NCBI GenBank assembly: GCA_020049615.1 | Contig: JAIFKN010000314.1 | Coordinates: 1 to 8,069, forward strand | DNA from: a bacterium | GTDB lineage: Bacteria; Planctomycetota; UBA11346 | DNA: 8,069 nucleotides | Direction: 5' to 3' | The notes under the pieces: model-generated | What the model was told of the DNA's origin: nothing | The model's input: only the letters and a program-made list of their open reading frames with translations | Databases searched by the model: none | Shown here: positions 1-5,172 of the stretch, piece by piece | How positions within the stretch are numbered: position 1 is the first letter of the stretch | Layout: each line of letters opens with the position of its first letter | Position numbers and translations under genes: made by a program

Positions 1-537
1 GACAGGCAGGCCGCCGATCGCGCTGGCGAGATGCAGGCCGGCCAGGGCGGTGGTCGCACGCCACCCCGGGGTGACGAAACCGCTGCCACGTTCGTCGACC
101 GGGATGGGCGGAGCGCGCAGCTCCAGCACCGGCTGCGGGTGCAGGATGGCAGGGTCGAGTCGGCCGAGCTGCGCGTCGAGCGCCCAGTCGACGCCCTGCA
201 CCTGGCTGGGGATGTTGCCGCGCAGATCCTCGCCGGCACCGGACCGCGAGAGGATGGCCCAGCTGTCGACCACCGGAGCGAGTTTGGCCACGCCCTTGAC
301 GTGCTGGATGCTCCAGCGCCCGTCCGGCGTGTCGCGCAGCCCCTGCATCGCCACCCGCGGCTGCACCACGATGTCGGCCTCGTAGGCGCGGGCATTGACC
401 GCCACCAGACGGTACCAGCCCTGGACCAGATCGACGATGACCACCGGCACGGCGACGGTCAGGGTGATCGCGGCCAGCGCCAGCCACGCCGCGCGGCGGC
501 GCTTCAGCCAGCGGATACCGAGGTGGGCGGCGAGCAC
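1..537 (-). CDS. FtsX/LolC-E-like ABC transporter permease, N-terminal part (runs off left edge)
   Basis: About 179 residues are visible, read from a GTG at 535-537 towards the left edge. The protein begins LAAHLGIRWLKRRR, a short basic cytoplasmic start, followed by one hydrophobic segment at about residues 16-38 (AAWLALAAITLTVAVPVVIV). A soluble stretch follows that should lie outside the membrane. It contains QVQGVDWALD, which resembles the 'V-G-V-D' element of the periplasmic domain in LolC/LolE and MacB-type permeases. Such permeases have one N-terminal TM helix, a large periplasmic domain and three C-terminal helices; the last part is missing here. They work with a LolD/MacB-like ATPase in lipoprotein or other envelope transport, and the exact substrate cannot be told. 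The GTG start is chosen because it gives the typical short N-terminus, but there is no clear Shine-Dalgarno sequence and the frame stays open upstream to about 723. The family is fairly sure, the subfamily is not. Confidence 0.75.
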   Translation of the reverse strand, partial: MLAAHLGIRWLKRRRAAWLALAAITLTVAVPVVIVDLVQGWYRLVAVNARAYEADIVVQPRVAMQGLRDTPDGRWSIQHVKGVAKLAPVVDSWAILSRSGAGEDLRGNIPSQVQGVDWALDAQLGRLDPAILHPQPVLELRAPPIPVDERGSGFVTPGWRATTALAGLHLASAIGGLPV

Positions 538-631
538 GCGCCGCAGGCTAGGGGGCGGGTAGGCACACGGAAGGCAGTACGCCGTCCGTCGCGTCGCGAC
601 ATCGGGCGCCGAGCAGTGGTGGTGGCATACA

Positions 632-646
632 ATCGGCGCAGCCGAT
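632..646. repeat. Inverted repeat, 6-bp stem, 3-nt loop
   Basis: ATCGGC-GCA-GCCGAT is a perfect short palindrome. It is one of three hairpins within about 100 bp between the NhaD-type gene and the permease, so it probably belongs to one composite REP-like element. There is no T tract on either side, so it is not an obvious intrinsic terminator. Confidence 0.5.
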
Positions 647-653
647 GCCGCCA

Positions 654-679
654 CGGTTTCGGAGCTTGCGACGAAACCG
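654..679. repeat. Inverted repeat, 8-bp perfect stem, 10-nt loop
   Basis: CGGTTTCG at 654-661 is the exact reverse complement of CGAAACCG at 672-679. The loop and right flank also contain a near direct repeat (GAGCTTGCGAC, then GAGCTGCGAC). This is the longest stem in the gap. In the direction of the NhaD transcript no U-rich run follows, so Rho-independent termination is not supported. Confidence 0.55.
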
Positions 680-716
680 AGCTGCGACAAAGCCCCGGAG
701 TAGGCCGGTAGGCCGT

Positions 717-732
717 AGGGGCGTCAGCCCCT
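717..732. repeat. GC-rich hairpin AGGGGC-GTCA-GCCCCT downstream of the NhaD stop
   Basis: This is a perfect 6-bp stem with a GTCA tetraloop (complementary strand loop TGAC), beginning about 31 bp past the stop codon of the NhaD-type gene. Short GGGGC...GCCCC hairpins of this look are often dispersed, REP-like intergenic elements in GC-rich genomes; that is general knowledge, not something visible here. It could stabilise the 3' end of the NhaD mRNA. No T tract follows. Confidence 0.5.
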
Positions 733-763
733 GGGCAGAAAGGCGGCGAGCACGCCGCGGACG

Positions 764-2062
764 TTAGGGTGCCGGGTGCGAGACGGAAGGTGGTTGCGGG
801 GTCGCCGGCCGGAGCGGCTGGGGATGCCAGCCCATCAGGAAGACCAGGGCCACACAGCCGACGACGTAGGCCAGGCTGACGTGCCAGCCGTGGCGCAGCC
901 ACGCCCCGACCGACTTGGCCTCGGGGAAGGTGTTGGACAGGGCGACGCCGGCGCTGGAGCCGAACCAGATCATCGAGCCGCCGAAGCCGACCGCGTAGGC
1001 GAGCATGCCCCAGTCGTAATTGTCCTGGGCGATGGCCAGGGCGGTCAGCGGGATGTTGTCGAAGACGGCGCTGACGAAGCCGAGACCGCAGGCGGTCTGC
1101 CACGAGGGGGCCGGCAGCTTCTCGACCGGCATCATCGAGGCGCACAGCACCAGCGACAGCAGGAAGATGCTGCCCTTCACCGCGCCAGGCATCAGCGACC
1201 AGTCCGGTTTGCGCAGCGGCACGCTGATCAGGATGGCCAGCCACACGGCGGCGCCGATCCACGGGAACAGGTCACCGATGTCGGCGCGCCAGCTGCTGGC
1301 CAGCACGGTGTTCAGCAGCACGTTCATGCCGATGGCGAAGGCCAGGATCAGGGCGACGATGCCGAGTTGGGCCCAGTCGAGGTGCATGCCGGCCGGGGCA
1401 TCCTTCTGGATCGGCTGATGCGCCTGCTGCTGGCGGGCGGCGATGAAGGCGACGATCAGCACGGCCGCGCCGGCGCCGACATACGCGTGCAGCACGTCGA
1501 GCGGCGAGGCGCCGCGGATCCACATCATCGTCGTGGTGGTGTCGCCGACCACGCTGCCGGCGCCGCCGGCGTTGCTGGCAGCGACGATGCCGGCCAGGAA
1601 GCCGATATGCACGCGCTTCTGGTAGACGACGGCTGCGATGGTGCCGCCGATCATCGCGGCGGCGATGTTGTCGAGGAAGCTCGACAGCACGAAGACCAGG
1701 AGCAGCAAGACGAACCCGCCCTTCCAGTCGTTCGGCAGGAAGCGTGGCAGCATCGCCGGGGCGTGGCTGCGCTCGAAGGCGCTGGCCAGCAGGGCGAAAC
1801 CGGTGAGCAGGCCGAACAGATTCGCCAGGGTCACCCACTCGGCGCCGAGGTGGTGCAGCAGGCCGCCGATCCCCGGCTGGTGGCCATGGCCGAAGACCGA
1901 GAAGCCCAGCTTGTAGGCGACCAGCGCCCCCAGGCCGCACAGGGCGACCTTGAGGGTGTGGTGGTGGAACAGGGCCACGCCCAGCAGGGTCAGGGCGAAG
2001 ATGCCGAACTCGACCGGGATCCCGGCGATCATCGGTCCGGGGAAGGCGTGGCCGGGGTCCAT
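764..2062 (-). CDS. nhaD: NhaD-family Na+/H+ antiporter-like ion transporter
   Basis: This is a 432-residue polytopic membrane protein of the ion-transporter superfamily (ArsB/NhaD/CitM type). Many hydrophobic helices run from residue 12 to about 411. The diagnostic segments are SSFLDNIAAAMIGGTIA (127-143), ASNAGGAGSVVGDTTTTMMW (162-181) and FDNIPLTALAI (334-344). The paired DN-containing re-entrant motifs and the N-A-G-G-(x)n-GD-TTTM signature are typical of NhaD antiporters, which expel Na+ (or Li+) in exchange for H+. It is somewhat shorter than NhaD proteins of about 470 residues. The last 20 residues are a proline-rich tail. The ATG at 2060-2062 is taken as start; no strong Shine-Dalgarno precedes it, and the internal ATG at residue 11 (MIAGIPVEF) is an alternative that would begin right before TM1. 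It is transcribed divergently from the acetate-uptake operon. A related anion permease cannot be excluded, but the motifs favour NhaD. Confidence 0.8.
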   Translation of the reverse strand: MDPGHAFPGPMIAGIPVEFGIFALTLLGVALFHHHTLKVALCGLGALVAYKLGFSVFGHGHQPGIGGLLHHLGAEWVTLANLFGLLTGFALLASAFERSHAPAMLPRFLPNDWKGGFVLLLLVFVLSSFLDNIAAAMIGGTIAAVVYQKRVHIGFLAGIVAASNAGGAGSVVGDTTTTMMWIRGASPLDVLHAYVGAGAAVLIVAFIAARQQQAHQPIQKDAPAGMHLDWAQLGIVALILAFAIGMNVLLNTVLASSWRADIGDLFPWIGAAVWLAILISVPLRKPDWSLMPGAVKGSIFLLSLVLCASMMPVEKLPAPSWQTACGLGFVSAVFDNIPLTALAIAQDNYDWGMLAYAVGFGGSMIWFGSSAGVALSNTFPEAKSVGAWLRHGWHVSLAYVVGCVALVFLMGWHPQPLRPATPQPPSVSHPAP

Positions 2063-2138
2063 ATCGGGCTGACTGGCGGAGGCTACGAGGTGCCTGGCAG
2101 AGCGGAAGAAGGCGCCGATAGCCCGTCACTATGCCCCT

Positions 2139-2167
2139 TTGACGTAGACCGTCTGCCTGATTGACGT
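2139..2167. promoter_or_regulatory. Repeated TTGACGT element, possible operator
   Basis: TTGACGTAGA at 2139-2148 and TTGACGTCGA at 2161-2170 match in 9 of 10 bases and lie 22 bp apart, about two helical turns, so both copies face the same side of the DNA. Between them is a small odd palindrome, AGAC-C-GTCT (2146-2154). The second copy doubles as the -35 box proposed for the DUF485-actP operon. A bound regulator here could control both divergent units. No regulator gene is present in the window to assign it to. Confidence 0.35.
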
Positions 2168-2188
2168 CGAGTAGCCATCCCGTATCAG
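2161..2188 (+). promoter_or_regulatory. Sigma-70-like promoter for the DUF485-actP operon
   Basis: TTGACG at 2161-2166 matches 5 of 6 bases of the -35 consensus, and TATCAG at 2183-2188 matches 4 of 6 of the -10 consensus, with a 16-bp spacer. Transcription would start near 2195, giving a leader of about 30 nt before the GTG start. The lineage is unknown, so the consensus may not apply exactly. Confidence 0.4.
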
Positions 2189-2197
2189 CGGACTCCT

Positions 2198-2213
2198 CGT
2201 GTCTACCCACACG
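2198..2213 (+). promoter_or_regulatory. Small stem-loop in the 5' leader before the ribosome binding site
   Basis: CGTGT (2198-2202) and ACACG (2209-2213) are exact reverse complements with a 6-nt loop, ending 2 nt before the AGGAG ribosome binding site. It lies at the predicted very 5' end of the mRNA, where a hairpin can stabilise the message or tune translation. The stem is short and may be chance. Confidence 0.25.
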
Positions 2214-2215
2214 CC

Positions 2216-2220
2216 AGGAG
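2216..2220 (+). promoter_or_regulatory. Shine-Dalgarno AGGAG that fixes the DUF485 start
   Basis: A perfect AGGAG stands 6 nt before the GTG at 2227. This argues for a 99-residue protein from that GTG and against the longer in-frame reading from the TTG at 2161, which coincides with the -35 box. Confidence 0.7.
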
Positions 2221-2226
2221 CCCCCA

Positions 2227-2526
2227 GTGCTGCATGAGCCATCAATCCCTGTAGGCAAGGATCCGGCTGGTCCGTACAAGACCAAGCTCGGCATCCGCAT
2301 GTTCATCGCCTACTGCCTCTTCTATGCGGGCTTCGTGGCCATCAACCTGCTCAGCCCGAAGGCGATGGCTGCGACCGTGTTCATGGGCCTGAACCTGGCG
2401 ACCGTATACGGCTTCGCGCTGATCATCGTCGCTCTCATCATGGCTCTGATCTACAATGCGCTGTGCACTGCCAAGGAGGCCGAACTGGCCGAGCCCGAGG
2501 TACCGGCAGCCAAGGGCGGGAACTGA
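2227..2526 (+). CDS. DUF485 (YjcH-like) small inner-membrane protein
   Basis: This is a 99-residue protein with a short polar N-terminus and two membrane helices, at about residues 22-42 (IRMFIAYCLFYAGFVAINLL) and 56-80 (LNLATVYGFALIIVALIMAL). A polar, acidic and Ala/Pro-rich C-terminal tail follows. Size, the KLGIRMFIAYCLFYAGFV opening and the LATVYGFALI second helix match DUF485, the family of YjcH, which in E. coli is encoded between acs and actP. The role of these proteins is not settled; they are thought to support the adjacent acetate symporter. Here it immediately precedes the ActP gene, with 3 nt between stop and ATG, so the two are almost certainly cotranscribed. The GTG start is set by a well-placed AGGAG. 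Confidence 0.85.
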   Translation: MLHEPSIPVGKDPAGPYKTKLGIRMFIAYCLFYAGFVAINLLSPKAMAATVFMGLNLATVYGFALIIVALIMALIYNALCTAKEAELAEPEVPAAKGGN

Positions 2527-2529
2527 ACC

Positions 2530-4428
2530 ATGGCCATCTTCGTCTTCCTCGCCTTCGTCCTCTTCGTCGTCGGCCTGTCGTTCTACCTCGGCCGCAAGAC
2601 CAAGACCTCGGCCGGCTACTACGCCGCTGGCGGCCAGATCCACTGGGGCGTCAACGGCGTCGCCTTCGCCGGCGACTACCTGTCGGCGGCCTCATTCCTC
2701 GGCATCTGCGGCATGATCGCCACGGCCGGTTACGACGGCTTCCTCTATTCCATCGGCTACCTCGCCGGCTGGATCGTAGCCCTGTTCGTCATCGCCGAGC
2801 CGATGAAGCGCCTGGGCAAGTACACTTTTACCGACGCGGTCGACGCCAACTACAACTCGCGCGGCATCAAGCTGTGCGCTGCGATTAGCACCCTGGTCGT
2901 CTCGGTCTGCTACCTCATTCCGCAGATGGTCGGTGCCGGTGTGCTGGTCGAACCGCTGCTCGGGCTCGCCCACCACTGGGGCGTGATGATGGTCGGCGCG
3001 ATCGTCATCACCATCGTCGCCACCGCCGGCATGTCCTCGACCACCTATGTGCAGTTCCTCAAGGGCGGTCTGCTCATCGTCTTCTCGACCATCCTGGTCG
3101 TCTGCGTGCTGGTGCGCGGCGTCTCGACCAAGCCCGACCAGGACGGCAAGGTGCCGTTCCATGAGTACGCCAGCCTCAGTGCGGTGAAGTCGGGCGACAC
3201 CTTCACCGTTGCCGATGGCGGCTGGAGCGTCCTCGCGGTCAAGGAGGTCAAGGGCGGCATGCAGTTCGCCAAGCTGGGCAAGGAGGGCAAGGAGTCGTGG
3301 TGGTACGTCAGCACCGTCGACGACAAGGTCACGCTCAAGGAGGCCCAGTTCGCCGTGGTGAAGCCCGACGGCAAATACATCAACGGCGAGAAGGTCGTCG
3401 ACGGCAAGCCCAAGCTCCGCCAGGTCGGCAACCTCGAGAGCCTCAAGGGCGATGCCGAGGCCAAGACCGGCAGTCTCGGACCGGTCGATTATCTCGCCAC
3501 CATGACCGACAAGGACACCCTGGTGAAGACCTGGAAGTCGGCCGCGTTCGCCGACGGCGACAACAAGGTCACGGTCTACTACTCCAAGGTCGTCTCGGGT
3601 GAGAAGCTGCTGCGGCCCGGCCAGAAGTTCAAGGTCGAAGGCACCTGGCTGGAGAAGCTCGACTTCACCTCGCTGATGCTCGCCCTGTTCCTCGGCACCG
3701 CGGCCCTGCCGCACATCCTGATCCGCTACTACACCGTGCCGAACCAGGCCAGCGCGCGCAAGTCGACCATCGTGGCCATCGCCGCGATCGGCTTCTTCTA
3801 TGTGCTGACCCTGTTCATGGGCCTGGGCGCGATGACCAACGGGGTGATCAACCCGGCCGACAGCAACATGTCGGCGCCGCTGCTGGCCAGGTCGTTCGGC
3901 GAACTGCTCTTCGCCATCATCTCGGCCATCGCCTTCGCCACCGTGCTCGGCACCGTCGCCGGCCTGATCGTCGCCGCCTCGGGCGCCGTGGCTCACGACC
4001 TGATGGACCGCTACATGAACGTCAAGATGGACGACAAGCAGAAGGTCTTCGCCGGCAAGACGGCGGCCTTCGTCATCGGCGGCATCGCCATCCTGCTCGG
4101 CATCCTGTTCAAGGGCATGAACGTGACCTTCCTGGTCGGCCTCGCCTTCGCGGTCGCGGCCTCGGCCAACCTGCCGGCGGTGCTCATGCTGCTGTTCTGG
4201 AAGAAGACCACGGCCAAGGGCATTGCCGCCTCGATCGCGGTCGGCATCATCTCCTCGCTGGCCCTGATCGCCTTCTCGCCCGAGCTGTACACGCTCTACG
4301 GCAAGAACCCGCTTGATGCGCCGATACCGCTCAACAACCCCGGCATCATCTCGATCCCGCTCAGCTTCATCACCCTGATCGTGGTCTCGCTGATGACGCC
4401 GAAGCCGGCCGAGCCGGTCAAGGCCTGA
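2530..4428 (+). CDS. actP: ActP-type sodium:acetate (monocarboxylate) symporter with enlarged TM6-TM7 loop
   Basis: This is a 632-residue member of the sodium:solute symporter family, closest by eye to acetate permease ActP. Conserved stretches include GDYLSAASFLGICGMIATAG (48-67), IPQMVGAG (130-137), GTAALPHILIRYYTVPN (389-405), ATVLGTVAGLIVAASGAVAH (470-489) and GLAFAVAASANLP (537-549). It should import acetate or a similar short carboxylate with Na+. About 13 helices are expected: six before residue 200 and the rest after 378. Unlike E. coli ActP (549 residues, with an N-terminal signal segment), it starts directly at the first helix. It also carries roughly 180 residues between TM6 and TM7 where E. 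coli has about 45. That loop (about 200-378) is rich in Lys, Asp, Gly and Val and looks like a folded beta-rich domain. With the N-terminus outside, it falls in the periplasm. The gene follows the DUF485 gene by 3 nt, with a GGGCGGG purine-rich stretch ahead of the ATG. Confidence 0.9.
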   Translation: MAIFVFLAFVLFVVGLSFYLGRKTKTSAGYYAAGGQIHWGVNGVAFAGDYLSAASFLGICGMIATAGYDGFLYSIGYLAGWIVALFVIAEPMKRLGKYTFTDAVDANYNSRGIKLCAAISTLVVSVCYLIPQMVGAGVLVEPLLGLAHHWGVMMVGAIVITIVATAGMSSTTYVQFLKGGLLIVFSTILVVCVLVRGVSTKPDQDGKVPFHEYASLSAVKSGDTFTVADGGWSVLAVKEVKGGMQFAKLGKEGKESWWYVSTVDDKVTLKEAQFAVVKPDGKYINGEKVVDGKPKLRQVGNLESLKGDAEAKTGSLGPVDYLATMTDKDTLVKTWKSAAFADGDNKVTVYYSKVVSGEKLLRPGQKFKVEGTWLEKLDFTSLMLALFLGTAALPHILIRYYTVPNQASARKSTIVAIAAIGFFYVLTLFMGLGAMTNGVINPADSNMSAPLLARSFGELLFAIISAIAFATVLGTVAGLIVAASGAVAHDLMDRYMNVKMDDKQKVFAGKTAAFVIGGIAILLGILFKGMNVTFLVGLAFAVAASANLPAVLMLLFWKKTTAKGIAASIAVGIISSLALIAFSPELYTLYGKNPLDAPIPLNNPGIISIPLSFITLIVVSLMTPKPAEPVKA

Positions 4429-4431
4429 GGG

Positions 4432-5172
4432 TCATCCGTCCAGCGGCACCAGGGTGTTGCTGGCGGTGTCCCAGGCGGTCATCGCCGTGGCGGTGACCTC
4501 GGGCAGGACGATGAAGGTCGTGTCCAGGACCGTCGTCCGGGCCGCGATGTGGAAGTGCCCGTGGGCCCAGATCGCCGGGCGGCGGGACAGTCCCTCCCAC
4601 AGGCGGCGCAGGGGCGCCTCGCCGCAATCGTCGGCCGGGCCGCTGTCGAAGCCGGCGGCATGCACATACTGGGCCACGCTGTAGGCGAGGTCGGGGTTGC
4701 CGCGCATGCCGACGCCGATGCCCGACGGGCAGGAATGGGTGGCGACGAAGTCAGGCGGGCGGACGGCGCAGGCGCTGAGGGTGGCGGCGACCTGCTCGTC
4801 GCTGATCACGTTGCCGTCGCGCTCCTGCGGCCGGTCGGCATGCAGCGCCCCGCCGAGGAAGGCGATGGTGCGGCCGCCGAGCCGGGCCAGGGAACCGCGC
4901 GGCTGGTAGCACAACCCATGCGCGGCCCAGGCCGTGGTCAACCCGCTGCGGCAGGCCTCGCGCAGGAAGGCGTGGTCCTCATGGTTGCCGCACAGGGCCA
5001 GCACCGGGATGGGGAAGCGCGGCCAGGCCCGTCCGGGGCCGAGCAGCTCGGGGCGGAAGCCGAGGTCGCCGAGCTGGATCACCGCCCCGGCGCCGGCGCC
5101 GGCGGCGGCCCGCACGCAGGCCAGCAGCCGATCCAGGTCGTCGTGCACGTCGCCGAGCAGGGCGACCTTCAT
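4432..5172 (-). CDS. Calcineurin-like metallophosphoesterase
   Basis: This is a 246-residue soluble protein with the complete two-metal phosphoesterase signature: GDVHD (7-11; D8 and H10), GDLG (35-38; D36), GNHED (62-66; N63 and H64), H146 in FVATHSCPSG, and HGHFH (204-208). No signal peptide or membrane segment is seen, so it should act in the cytoplasm. Members hydrolyse phosphomonoesters or phosphodiesters of proteins, nucleotides or nucleic acids; the substrate cannot be read from the sequence. Its ATG overlaps the TGA of the upstream nucleotidyltransferase gene (ATGA, 5169-5172), and no independent ribosome binding site is evident, so translation is probably coupled. That suggests a shared pathway, perhaps hydrolysis of a product or modification made by its partner. 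Its stop lies 3 bp from the convergent actP stop. Confidence 0.85.
   Translation of the reverse strand: MKVALLGDVHDDLDRLLACVRAAAGAGAGAVIQLGDLGFRPELLGPGRAWPRFPIPVLALCGNHEDHAFLREACRSGLTTAWAAHGLCYQPRGSLARLGGRTIAFLGGALHADRPQERDGNVISDEQVAATLSACAVRPPDFVATHSCPSGIGVGMRGNPDLAYSVAQYVHAAGFDSGPADDCGEAPLRRLWEGLSRRPAIWAHGHFHIAARTTVLDTTFIVLPEVTATAMTAWDTASNTLVPLDG

Larger units (their letters stand above)
538..763. other. Non-coding gap rich in hairpins and short repeats
   Basis: This stretch separates the NhaD-type gene from the ABC permease, both read leftwards. I see no convincing gene. It holds three perfect inverted repeats (632-646, 654-679, 717-732), a tandem TAGGCCG pair (701-707 and 709-715), and a near direct repeat GAGCTTGCGAC/GAGCTGCGAC (662-672 and 679-688). 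It must also contain the promoter of the permease unless that gene is transcribed from nhaD, but no convincing -35/-10 pair was found. The hairpins lie downstream of the NhaD stop and may act as 3' processing or attenuation elements. Confidence 0.6.

Noticed and set aside
717..732. Rho-independent terminator for the NhaD-type gene
   Set aside because: The stem is perfect and GC-rich, but no T tract follows on either strand.
504..1262. Minus-strand open frame overlapping the NhaD 3' end and reaching into the permease
   Set aside because: It is out of frame with both recognised products and its translation is Arg/Pro/Ala-rich noise.
776..2164. Long plus-strand open frame (about 460 codons) opposite the NhaD-type gene
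   Set aside because: Its translation is rich in Gln, Asp, Gly and Arg with no recognisable domain or hydrophobic pattern. It is the mirror of the GC-biased codons of a well-recognised gene on the other strand.
2161..2226. Longer N-terminus of the DUF485 protein starting at TTG 2161
   Set aside because: The TTG coincides with the proposed -35 box and has no ribosome binding site. The GTG at 2227 has AGGAG at ideal spacing and gives the usual family length.
2692..3996. Long minus-strand open frame opposite actP
   Set aside because: Its composition (His, Asp, Gly, Glu, Arg runs) is typical of an antisense shadow. The plus strand encodes a clear ActP family member across the whole stretch.
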